From: an uncultured Bacilli bacterium
GTDB taxonomy: Bacteria > Bacillota_I > Bacilli_A > RF39 > UBA660
Length of the DNA stretch: 64,000 nt
Assembly (NCBI GenBank): GCA_910586295.1
Contig: CAJUGE010000011.1
Location: forward strand, 34,793-98,792
Direction of reading: 5' to 3'
The notes beneath the pieces were generated by a model that was not told where the DNA came from, did not search any database, and worked only from the letters and a program-made list of their open reading frames with translations. Positions 36,589 to 45,105 of this stretch are shown here, one piece after another; the stretch's first letter is position 1; each line of letters begins with the position of its first letter. Both the position numbers and the translations under genes were made by a program.

Positions 36589-37516
36589 ATGAATAGAATT
36601 GTGAATAATTTAAAAGAAAAATTAAGAGTAGAAAATTTAATATATGATATAAGAGGAAAACAGGTTATGCTAGATAGTGACCTAGTGGTTTTATATGTAT
36701 GTAAAAATGGAACCAAAGAAATAAATCAAGCTGTAAAAAATAATATAAAGAAGTCCCCAAAAGATTTAGTTGGAAATTAACAGATGAAGAATGTAAAAGT
36801 TTTTTAGTCAAAAAATTTGACAAAAAAATAGAAACTAGAGGAGGTAAATACAAAAATCCTAGAGTTTTTACAGAACAGGGAATAGCAATGTTAACAACAA
36901 TTATAAAAACAAAAATAGCAACCGAAGTTAGCATAAAAATTATGGACGCTTTTGTACAAATGAGACCTTTATAAAAAGTAATATCTTATTAAAACATACT
37001 ATAAATATATCCAATAAAATAGAAAAGATAGATAAAAAGTTATTAGAACATGACAAAAAATTTGAAATATTGTTTTCTAGTTTTAAGAAGAAAGAACAAA
37101 AAAATTAGTATACTTAAATGAACAAGTTTTTGACGCCTACATCGGAATAATAAATATTTTGAAAGAAGCGGAAAAAGAGATAGTCATAATAGATGGATAT
37201 GCAGACTTTAATGAATCGGAAATAATTTCTAAACTACAAGTAAACGTAACACTAATTATTAAAACTAAATCAAAACTATTTAAAGAAGAAATAAAAAAAT
37301 ATAATCACAATATAATCATTTAACTGTATTAAAAAATGACAACTTCCATGATAGATACTTTCTAATAGATAATAAAAATCTTTATCATTGTGGTACCAGT
37401 TTAAACCATGCAGGAAATAAACCATTAATCTCAACAAACTCGAAGAAAAAGAAATTATAAATATTCTAAGAGAAAAAATAAATAAAACCATAAAAAATTC
37501 CACAAAAATTTATTAA
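36589..37516 (+). pseudogene. ORF6N-domain DNA-binding protein, multiply frameshifted
   Basis: Begins as LKEKLRVENLIYDIRGKQVM, the phage-type ORF6N domain. It shifts near 36765 to LTDEECKSFLVKKF and GGKYKNPRVFTEQGIAML, then near 36965, 37105, 37320 and 37405 to other frames. The C-terminal part reads YLNEQVFDAYIGIINILKEA, IIDGYADFNES, NDNFHDRYFLIDNKNLYHCG and finally KLEEKEIINILREKINK. At least five shifts, mostly in A or C runs, show a dead gene. These proteins are widespread in mobile and host-associated DNA. Confidence 0.85.
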
Positions 37517-37527
37517 TAAAAGTCACT

Positions 37528-37566
37528 ATCGACATTTAACGACAAAAATCGACAATTTGAGACAAA
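37528..37566 (+). promoter_or_regulatory. Array of four phased 0A-box-like repeats upstream of spo0A
   Basis: GACA recurs at 37531, 37541, 37551 and 37561, exactly 10 bases apart; three are CGACA. On the other strand they read TGTCGAT, TTGTCGTT, TTGTCGAT and TTGTCTCA, close to the 0A-box TTGTCGAA. Spo0A dimers bind tandem boxes about one helical turn apart, so this is probably an autoregulatory site. Confidence 0.65.
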
Positions 37567-37597
37567 ACTAGAGCATAAAAACTCTAGTTTATTTTAT
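37565..37597 (+). terminator. Perfect hairpin in the spo0A upstream region
   Basis: AAACTAGAG (37565-37573) pairs with CTCTAGTTT (37582-37590), followed by ATTTTAT. It either ends upstream transcripts or attenuates transcripts begun farther up. A TATAAT follows at 37595-37600. Confidence 0.65.
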
Positions 37598-37641
37598 AAT
37601 ACATGTAATATAATAAAAAAGTAAAAATAAGGAGAAAAAAG

Positions 37642-38406
37642 ATGAAAAAAAGAATTATGGTAGTAGACGATAACAAAGCAATGGTAGAAATGCTTAAAGA
37701 ATTTTTTAGCAGTAATTCAAATATTGAAGTAGTTGACACAGCATATGATGGAGAAGAAGCCTGGGAAAAAATTAAAGAAAATTCCAAAAATATTGATGCA
37801 GTATTGCTTGACTTAATCATGCCCAAAAAAGATGGTCTGTATGTTCTAGATAATATCAAAGAATCAAAAATAGACATAAATGTTATAGTTGTAACTAGTT
37901 ATAATGAGCAAGAAACCATAAGAAACATAAGTGAATATGGAGTAAAATACTTTGTATTAAAACCTTTCGACTTAAAAGAATTAGAAAAAAGAATAATGAG
38001 TATAACATCAAGTAAAAATAAAACTAACAAAATACTAGATTTATCAAACAGTAACATTCAAATTTCAGTGACAAAAATACTTCATGAATTAGGAATCCCA
38101 TCACACATAAAAGGATACACTTACATAAGAGATGCTATAAGTATGGTATATGATAACCCTTCCTTAATCGGAGGAATAACAAAAGAATTATATCCAAGCA
38201 TTGGAGAAAAATATGAAACAAGTGTAACAAGAGTTGAACGTGCGATTAGACATGCTATAGAAGTAAGTTGGAACCGCGGAGACTGGAATCTAATGGAAGA
38301 AATATTCGGGCATTCTGTAGACATAGATAAAGCAAAACCAACAAACTCAGAATTTATAGTTACAATAGCCGACAAATTAAGACTTGAAATGCTTAAAGTT
38401 CGCTAA
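37642..38406 (+). CDS. spo0A: Sporulation master regulator Spo0A
   Basis: 254 aa response regulator. Receiver domain with the acidic pair in MVVDDNKAMVEML, phosphoacceptor Asp in AVLLDLIMPKKDG, Thr/Ser in VVTSY and Lys in FVLKPF. The C-terminal Spo0A domain (about 145-254) has GIPSHIKGYTYIRDAI, the recognition helix SVTRVERAIRHAIEVSWNRG and KPTNSEFIVTIADKLRL. Phosphorylated Spo0A binds 0A boxes and commits cells to sporulation. RBS AAGGAG. Upstream are phased boxes and a hairpin. The usual clostridial partner spoIVB is not adjacent; instead gpmI follows. Confidence 0.96.
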   Translation: MKKRIMVVDDNKAMVEMLKEFFSSNSNIEVVDTAYDGEEAWEKIKENSKNIDAVLLDLIMPKKDGLYVLDNIKESKIDINVIVVTSYNEQETIRNISEYGVKYFVLKPFDLKELEKRIMSITSSKNKTNKILDLSNSNIQISVTKILHELGIPSHIKGYTYIRDAISMVYDNPSLIGGITKELYPSIGEKYETSVTRVERAIRHAIEVSWNRGDWNLMEEIFGHSVDIDKAKPTNSEFIVTIADKLRLEMLKVR

Positions 38407-38457
38407 TACTTTTAATTATAACAATAATGTGCTAAAATAATACTAGGTGAAGCAAAT

Positions 38458-39969
38458 ATGAAAAAAGTGATATTACTAGTTTTAGATGGTTTTGGTTTAA
38501 ACAGCAGTGATTATGGAAATGCAGTCAAACTTGCAAAAACTCCAGTTTTAGACAAACTTACAACAGTATTTCCATGCTCAGAACTAGAAGCAAGTGGCAC
38601 TGAAGTGGGCTTGCCAAAAGGTCAAATGGGAAACAGTGAAGTTGGTCACATGACTATAGGAAGTGGTCGTATAACTAACCAACCACTAACTCACATAAAC
38701 GAACAAATAAAAACCAAAGCATTTTTTAGTAACCAAACTCTACTAGATTTAATGAACTATGTCAACGAAAAAGGTAGCACACTTCATTTAATTGGACTAC
38801 TTTCAAACGGAAGCGTTCATTCGAGTGCTAATCACTTTTATGCTGCCCTTGCAATGGCAAAACTATGCAAAGTAAAAAGAGTTGCATTCCATTTTATAAC
38901 TGATGGTAGAGATACAAGTCCAACAAGTGGAGTCACATTTGTAAAAGATTTCATGGAACGTGCAAGAAAATTAAACCTAGGAGAACTTGCAACAATAAGT
39001 GGAAGATACTATGCTATGGACAGAGACAATAGATGGGAAAGAATAAAAAAAGCATATGATGCTATTGTGTATGGAATGGGAAACGAATTTAGAGAATATG
39101 AACAATGCTTCAAAGAACATTATAAACGAGAAATCACAGATGAATTTATAAATCCTAGTGTAATCACAAAAGGTAAAGAAATAAAAGATGGAGACGCAGT
39201 GTTATTTATTAACTTTAGACCAGAAAGAATGAAAGAATTAATAGATGCGCTTACTACTGAAAACTTTAAAATGTTCCAAACAAAACATTTTGAAAATCTT
39301 CGCCTTGCTTCAATCTTTAATATACACGAGAACGTTGAATATGCTTTTGACACAGAAAAACCTACTAATACATTTGGAGAATACATAGATGGACTTGATT
39401 TCACTCAAGCAAGAATAGCAGAAACAGAAAAATATGCTCATGTAACATACTTCTTTGATGGAATGAAAGACTTAAACAGTACAAAGATTAATAAAATATT
39501 AATACCTAGTCCTCAAGTTCCCACATATGATATGAAGCCAGAAATGAGTGTAGGAGAAGTAACAGAAGCAGTATTAAAAACATTAGACAATGACTATGAC
39601 TTTATATTGGTTAACTTTGCAAATCCAGACATGGTAGGACACACAGGAAACTTGCAAGCAACAATTGACGCTATTGAAATATGTGATTTCTGTTTAGGAA
39701 AAATCTTTGAAAAAGCTAGAGAACACTTCTATGAACTAATAATAACTGCTGACCATGGAAATGCAGAAAAAATGTTAACAAAAGATGGAGAACCAGTAAC
39801 AAGCCACACAACAAGTAAAGTTCCGTTTATACTTTGCAATGAAGAATATAACTTAAAAAGCGAAGGCTCTCTAAGAGATATAATACCAACTATAATAGAT
39901 ATATATGAAATTAAAAAACCTGACAAAATGACAGGAGAAAGTTTATTAATTAAACCAGAGCAACTATAA
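38458..39969 (+). CDS. gpmI: 2,3-bisphosphoglycerate-independent phosphoglycerate mutase
   Basis: 503 aa, manganese enzyme of the alkaline phosphatase superfamily. VLDGFGLN binds metal at the N-terminus; the catalytic serine is in GQMGNSEVGHMTIGSGR (about residue 61); FITDGRDTSP, MDRDNRWERIKKAYD, FANPDMVGHTGN and TADHGNAE complete the sites. In Bacillus this Mn-dependent enzyme is inactivated by acid in the forespore, letting 3-phosphoglycerate accumulate in spores. No eno is in the window. Confidence 0.97.
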   Translation: MKKVILLVLDGFGLNSSDYGNAVKLAKTPVLDKLTTVFPCSELEASGTEVGLPKGQMGNSEVGHMTIGSGRITNQPLTHINEQIKTKAFFSNQTLLDLMNYVNEKGSTLHLIGLLSNGSVHSSANHFYAALAMAKLCKVKRVAFHFITDGRDTSPTSGVTFVKDFMERARKLNLGELATISGRYYAMDRDNRWERIKKAYDAIVYGMGNEFREYEQCFKEHYKREITDEFINPSVITKGKEIKDGDAVLFINFRPERMKELIDALTTENFKMFQTKHFENLRLASIFNIHENVEYAFDTEKPTNTFGEYIDGLDFTQARIAETEKYAHVTYFFDGMKDLNSTKINKILIPSPQVPTYDMKPEMSVGEVTEAVLKTLDNDYDFILVNFANPDMVGHTGNLQATIDAIEICDFCLGKIFEKAREHFYELIITADHGNAEKMLTKDGEPVTSHTTSKVPFILCNEEYNLKSEGSLRDIIPTIIDIYEIKKPDKMTGESLLIKPEQL

Positions 39970-39991
39970 TAATTTTAGTTGCTTTTTATAC
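39959..39991 (+). terminator. Terminator of gpmI
   Basis: AGCAACTA (39959-39966) pairs with TAGTTGCT (39976-39983), then a T-run. Confidence 0.85.
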
Positions 39992-40271
39992 ATATTTTTC
40001 CAAAAAGTGCTTTGAAAAAATGCAAAGATATTAAAATAAATAATAACAAGATTATATTTTTAATTATTTATATGAGCATATTTTTAGTAGACGAAAGTGA
40101 ATTCTATTAATAATTTAATTTAAAGTTATGAACACTCAAAATTTTCATAGCTTTTTCTATTGTGTATAAATTAGAAGTTATCAACATTTTTTGTAAACTT
40201 AATAAAGAAAATAATCAAACAAATAGATTTCAAATATAATTAGTGATATGATAAATCAAAAGGAGTACATT
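39992..40271. other. AT-rich intergenic region before the ABC transporters
   Basis: About 280 bases without gene, clear hairpin or near-consensus promoter. Confidence 0.4.
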
Positions 40272-42002
40272 ATGAAAGAGTTTCTAACCAACATAAAATT
40301 CGTATTGGCTTACACTAAAGGTCAAAGATTAAAAATACTATGTGTATCAATTCTAAATATAGTAGGAGTGTTCCTATCAGTAGTTAGTCCAATAATAGGT
40401 GCAAAAGTTATAATGAATATTACCAACGAAAATTTATCACAACTATTTTTAATGGCCATATTTATGTTAATATTAGGTATCGTAGAAAACTTACAAATGT
40501 TCCTAGCACAAACATGTAGTTATATCTCTTTTAGAGAAACATTCAACAACATGCAAATTAACCTAGGCGAAAATATATTACAATTAGAAAATAAAGTATT
40601 TGACGAAAATGGCTCTGGAGTATTTATGGAAAGATTAACAGGCGACACAAATTCTCTAGCAACGATATTCAATTCTCTTAATTCCAATATATTTGGAATA
40701 ATAAGTAAAATCGGAATATACATAGCAATATTCTATATAAGTAAAACTATATTTTTTGTTACAATAATTATGGTAATCATAAGATTTTTAATAGAAAGAA
40801 AACGTGCAAAACTAGTAAATGAGAAAGATAAAGAAAGAAGGAAAAATCAAGAAAAGCTATCAGGCTTTGTAGGAGAGCTAGTTAGAGGAGCTAGAGATAT
40901 CAAAATGTTAAATACAGAAAAAACATTCACTGATGAACTAGAAAAAAGAGCAAGTACTGTCAATAAATCTGAATATGAACGCTCAAATATAACAAATAAA
41001 TATTACCTTTTAAGAAGATTTGTAAGAGACTCTATGAATTTAATTCTAATTGTATTATGTGTAATATTAATAAAAAATAAAATACTTTCACTTGCCTCTG
41101 CCATAATTATATATAACTACTCTTTTAAAGTCTCAGGAATAGCCGAAATGGCAGGCAACCTTATAGATAGAATAAAGAATTTTAATTTATCATGTTCAAG
41201 AATAATTGCCTTAACATCTAATAAAGAACTTAAAAAGGAAAATTTTGGTGCAACTCACCTACCTCACATTAATGGAAACTTTGAATTTAAAAATGTTCAC
41301 TTCTCTTATGGAAAAGAAAAAGTCCTTAAAGGAATAAACTTCAAAGTAAATGCAAACGAAACAGTAGCGTTCGTAGGAAAAAGTGGAGCAGGAAAAACAA
41401 CTATATTTAACTTACTATGCAAAATGTATGAACCACAAAAAGGAACAATAACAATAGATGGAAAGAATATAAAAAATTTAGACAAAGACACTATAAGAGG
41501 AAACATAACAATAATAAGTCAAAACCCTTATATTTTTAACATGACAATAAGAGAAAACTTAAACCTAGTAAAAGAAGACTTAACAGAAAATGAAATGATA
41601 GAATCATGCAAAATTGCTTGTCTTCACGATTTTATTATGACATTAGAAAATCAATATGACACAGTAATTGGTGAAGGTGGAGTGAATTTAAGTGGTGGAC
41701 AAAAACAGCGTTTAGCAATAGCAAGAGCCCTAATTCAAAAAACAGAAATAATACTATTTGACGAAGCAACCTCTGCTTTAGATAATGAAACCCAAGAATT
41801 AATTCAAGAATCTATAGAAAACATGAAAGGTAAATATACAATATTAATAATTGCGCATAGATTATCAACAATAAAAAATTCAGATAAAATAATATTCATA
41901 AATGATGGTATTGTAGAAAAAGTTGGTACACACAAAGAATTACTAAAAGAATGTCCAACCTATAAAAACCTATATAAAACAAAAATAAGAAATGAGGAAT
42001 AA
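40272..42002 (+). CDS. ABC half-transporter (exporter type), first of a pair
   Basis: 576 aa. Six-helix type IV permease domain (about residues 20-300) and a C-terminal ATPase: Walker A GKSGAGKTTIFNLL (about 372), Q-loop ISQNPYIFN, signature LSGGQKQRLAIARAL, Walker B ILFDEATSALD and H-loop IAHRLSTI. AAGGAG lies before ATG 40272. The partner gene starts 2 bases after its stop and has the same length, so the two probably form a heterodimer. Both nucleotide sites look intact. Substrate unknown; peptides or drugs are usual for the family. Confidence 0.9.
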   Translation: MKEFLTNIKFVLAYTKGQRLKILCVSILNIVGVFLSVVSPIIGAKVIMNITNENLSQLFLMAIFMLILGIVENLQMFLAQTCSYISFRETFNNMQINLGENILQLENKVFDENGSGVFMERLTGDTNSLATIFNSLNSNIFGIISKIGIYIAIFYISKTIFFVTIIMVIIRFLIERKRAKLVNEKDKERRKNQEKLSGFVGELVRGARDIKMLNTEKTFTDELEKRASTVNKSEYERSNITNKYYLLRRFVRDSMNLILIVLCVILIKNKILSLASAIIIYNYSFKVSGIAEMAGNLIDRIKNFNLSCSRIIALTSNKELKKENFGATHLPHINGNFEFKNVHFSYGKEKVLKGINFKVNANETVAFVGKSGAGKTTIFNLLCKMYEPQKGTITIDGKNIKNLDKDTIRGNITIISQNPYIFNMTIRENLNLVKEDLTENEMIESCKIACLHDFIMTLENQYDTVIGEGGVNLSGGQKQRLAIARALIQKTEIILFDEATSALDNETQELIQESIENMKGKYTILIIAHRLSTIKNSDKIIFINDGIVEKVGTHKELLKECPTYKNLYKTKIRNEE

Positions 42003-42004
42003 AG

Positions 42005-43735
42005 ATGAAAGAATTTTGGAAAAACATTAAACTTACTTGGAAATATACAAAAGACCAAAAGACAACTCTTATAAAATACATAATTGTAACAATACTTAAT
42101 ATTATAGTCGCTCTTTTAATTCCTATTTTATCTGCACAACTAATACTAAAACTAACTAATAACCAATTATATCAACTTATATTTATAGGATTAATAATAT
42201 ATTTAGTTGAAAACATTTACAATATAATAAGCTACTTATCTACAAGATATTATCAAATAATAAGAAGAGAAAGTTATACAAGAATACAAAAAGATTTAGG
42301 AAGCAATATTTTAAATTTAGAAGTGGAAACATTAGATAAAAATAGTTCTGGAGTTTTCATTCAAAGACTAACTAGAGACACAGAAGAATTATCAATAATT
42401 TTTAATGAAATAATATATAAACTAGATAATTTAATAACTAACATAAGTATCTTTCTCGCAATATTTATAATTAATAAAATAGTGTTTATTTATCTTATAT
42501 TTATGATACTTGTATTGTATCTTATAGAAAAGAGAAAATTAAAAAAGATAAACGTTAAAGACAAAGAGTTTAGAGAGAAAAATGAGAGAACAACTGGTTT
42601 TATTGGAGAATTAGTTAGAGGTGTAAGAGATATTAAAATGCTAAATTCTGAAGATAGTTTTATGAACGCTCTTAAAGCAAACATAAAAGATACCAATAAA
42701 ACAAGACACGAACTTCAAAGCATATACAGAGTATACTTTTATATATCATCTAATATTAAAGATTTAATGTATTGTATGTTATTAATATTATTTATACTAT
42801 TAATAAAAAGTAACAAATTATCTGGAGCTAATGCTTTAATCATATATAATTTTAGTGAAAGAGTTTTATCAGTTTTATATAGTATAAGCAGTATTCAAAA
42901 AAGAATAAAATCATTTAACTTATCTTGTAAAAGAATTTATGAAGTAATAGATAGTGATAAATTTAAAAAGGAAAACTTTGGTACAACCCACCTACCCCAC
43001 ATCAATGGAGATTTTGAATTTAAAAATGTTCACTTCTCTTACGGAAAAGAAAAAGTCCTTAAAGGAATAAACTTCAAAGTAAATGCAAACGAAACAGTAG
43101 CATTCGTAGGAAAAAGTGGAGCAGGAAAAACAACTATATTTAACTTACTATGCAAAATGTATGAACCACAAAAAGGAACTATAACGATAGACGGAAAGAA
43201 TATAAAAAAGTTAGACAAAGACACTATAAGAGGAAACATAACAATAATAAGTCAAAACCCTTATATATTTAACATGACAATAAGAGAAAACTTAAACCTA
43301 GTAAAAGAAAACTTAACAGAAAATGAAATGATAGAAGCCTGCAAATTAGCATGCTTACATGACTACATAATGACTTTGCCAGATAAGTATGACACAGCAA
43401 TTGGTGAAGGTGGAGTAAACTTAAGCGGTGGACAAAAACAACGACTAGCAATCGCAAGGGCATTCGTCCAAAAAACAGAAATAATATTATTTGACGAAGC
43501 GACTTCTGCACTAGATAACGAAACACAAGCCCAAATACAAAAAGCGATAGAAAACATGAAGAAAGACTACACAATACTAATAATCGCCCACAGACTATCA
43601 ACAATAATAAATGCAGATAGAATACTATATATAGAAGATGGAATTGTAAAAAGTGAAGGAACACACAAAGAACTATTAAAAAACTGTGAAAGCTATAAAA
43701 AGCTATATAAAAGTGAATTAAAAAATAGAAAGTAA
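42005..43735 (+). CDS. ABC half-transporter (exporter type), second of a pair
   Basis: 576 aa, same design as the preceding gene: N-terminal FWKNIKLTWKYTKDQ, six helices, then an ATPase with GKSGAGKTTIFNLL, LSGGQKQRLAIARAF and ILFDEATSALD. The permease halves differ considerably, whereas about 320 bp of the ATPase (41285-41605 against 43018-43338) are nearly identical in DNA, including silent positions. That pattern points to gene conversion after an older duplication. GAGGAATAAAG supplies the ribosome binding site. Confidence 0.9.
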   Translation: MKEFWKNIKLTWKYTKDQKTTLIKYIIVTILNIIVALLIPILSAQLILKLTNNQLYQLIFIGLIIYLVENIYNIISYLSTRYYQIIRRESYTRIQKDLGSNILNLEVETLDKNSSGVFIQRLTRDTEELSIIFNEIIYKLDNLITNISIFLAIFIINKIVFIYLIFMILVLYLIEKRKLKKINVKDKEFREKNERTTGFIGELVRGVRDIKMLNSEDSFMNALKANIKDTNKTRHELQSIYRVYFYISSNIKDLMYCMLLILFILLIKSNKLSGANALIIYNFSERVLSVLYSISSIQKRIKSFNLSCKRIYEVIDSDKFKKENFGTTHLPHINGDFEFKNVHFSYGKEKVLKGINFKVNANETVAFVGKSGAGKTTIFNLLCKMYEPQKGTITIDGKNIKKLDKDTIRGNITIISQNPYIFNMTIRENLNLVKENLTENEMIEACKLACLHDYIMTLPDKYDTAIGEGGVNLSGGQKQRLAIARAFVQKTEIILFDEATSALDNETQAQIQKAIENMKKDYTILIIAHRLSTIINADRILYIEDGIVKSEGTHKELLKNCESYKKLYKSELKNRK

Positions 43736-43746
43736 AGGTGTTTATA

Positions 43747-44301
43747 ATGAAAAAAGGAAAAGTAGTAATAATAAGTGGAAACAAGCGAGCAGGAAAAACA
43801 ACTTTAACAATAAAATTGCATAAAGAGTTAGGGTTTAACTTTTATAATTTTGATACTCTAACAGACTCTATTGAAGAAGTACACTCTAACTTAGAAGGAG
43901 ATCCTTATTATATAAAACTATTAGAAGAAATGGTAAAATTCGCCTTAGAATTCGCAGAAAACTATGGAGTTAACTCTGTTTTTGAATATATTGATTTTAC
44001 TCCAGAATTAATGGCAAACTTTAAATATAAAGAACAAGTAGAAATTTACTATCTTGCTAATCTTGAAGCAAATAAAGATAATATAAGAGAAGATATGAAA
44101 AAATATTCTAAACCTTTTGACTGGCCAGCATATTGTTCAAAAGAAGACGTAGAAAGAAATGTTAAATTTATATTAAAATTTAATGAAGAGCTAGTTAATG
44201 AATGTAAAAAATATGGATTTAATTTAATAAACACTAAACGTGGTGAAGAAAGAAGCAAAGTCTTAAATGAACTAACAAAACAAATATCAGAAACTATGTA
44301 G
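43747..44301 (+). CDS. P-loop kinase-like protein
   Basis: 184 aa. Walker A GNKRAGKTTLTIKL at the N-terminus, a short NFDTLTD strand and FEYIDFTPEL where a Walker B might be, then YYLANLEANKDNIREDM typical of the lid region of kinases acting on small molecules. Exact family not recognised; AAA_18/adenylate-kinase-like is the best guess. RBS AAAGGTG supports ATG 43747. It follows the ABC pair by 11 bases and may be co-transcribed. Confidence 0.65.
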   Translation: MKKGKVVIISGNKRAGKTTLTIKLHKELGFNFYNFDTLTDSIEEVHSNLEGDPYYIKLLEEMVKFALEFAENYGVNSVFEYIDFTPELMANFKYKEQVEIYYLANLEANKDNIREDMKKYSKPFDWPAYCSKEDVERNVKFILKFNEELVNECKKYGFNLINTKRGEERSKVLNELTKQISETM

Positions 44302-44325
44302 GAATAATACTTCATAGTTTTTATT
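44291..44325 (+). terminator. Terminator after the P-loop gene
   Basis: AAACTATG (44291-44298) pairs with CATAGTTT (44313-44320), followed by TTATTT. Confidence 0.75.
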
Positions 44326-44421
44326 TACTCCCCTACTTTTATGTAAACTTTTATCAAATATTTAATGAATAAATAGACTAAAAAAATAAATAATGATATT
44401 ATTACTTTAAGGAGACTAAAT

Positions 44422-44994
44422 ATGAAAGAGATAACAAGCGATATAGTTGAAAAAATAAAAAAGATATTAAATAAAGTCTATGAAGATGACCAGAAATATA
44501 GAAAAAATTCTAAAGAATTTTTAGACAAATATGGTCCGAATTCTAACGAAGTACAAGAAGCACTAAAAGAACAAGCAAGACTAGATAAATTAAATTTAGA
44601 AAGAATAGAAGTAATTTTAGAACAATATGGATGGGTAAGTGAAGACATTGTAGGTTTCAAAGAAAGTGAAGCAATATTTTTAGTTATTCAACATGCTAGT
44701 TTAGAAACGCAGATGAAATACTACCCTATTATGGAAAACGCTGTTAAACTAGGAAATGCTAGAAAATGTGACCTAGCAATGTTAGAAGATAGAATACTAG
44801 TAAAACAAGGAAAAGAGCAAATATATGGAACACAAATTATTTATAATGAAGATAGGAAACAATATGAATTAGAACCGCTTGCCAACCCAGAAACAGTAGA
44901 AGATAGAAGAAAAAGCGTAGACCTTCCTCCGATGAATGAATACTTAGCTCTCTATGGTTTATCATGGGAAAATGGAATTACTAAAACAAAATAA
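44422..44994 (+). CDS. DUF6624 protein, copy 1
   Basis: 190 aa cytosolic protein. Conserved blocks of DUF6624: VYEDDQKYR, then EQYGWVSEDIVGFKESEA, LVIQHASLETQ, a LAMLEDRILV helix, QIYGTQIIYN, and NPETVEDRRKSVDLPPM. Invariant Gln-His, YGTQ and DRR look like a possible active site, but no activity is known. RBS AAGGAG. A related copy is at 46335, on the far side of a DUF4143 gene. Confidence 0.8.
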   Translation: MKEITSDIVEKIKKILNKVYEDDQKYRKNSKEFLDKYGPNSNEVQEALKEQARLDKLNLERIEVILEQYGWVSEDIVGFKESEAIFLVIQHASLETQMKYYPIMENAVKLGNARKCDLAMLEDRILVKQGKEQIYGTQIIYNEDRKQYELEPLANPETVEDRRKSVDLPPMNEYLALYGLSWENGITKTK

Positions 44995-45043
44995 GTTTTT
45001 CCAGTCAAACAAAAAAGTTAGGAAAACAAAAAGTTTTTCCAGT
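44993..45043 (+). repeat. 13-bp direct repeats upstream of the broken ATPase
   Basis: AAGTTTTTCCAGT occurs at 44993-45005 and 45031-45043, 38 bases apart, with GGAAAAC in inverse orientation between them. Possible operator sites. Confidence 0.45.
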
Positions 45044-45105
45044 ATATCCAAAAAACTTTGAAAAAATCATATTCTGTTATATAATATATAAAGAGGTTAA
45101 TAATT

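Noticed and set aside
43269..43784. Long minus-strand open frame (171 codons) opposite the second ABC gene
   Set aside because: It is antisense to a clear ATPase domain; the Leu/Phe/Ser/His-rich composition is the usual mirror of AT-rich coding sequence.
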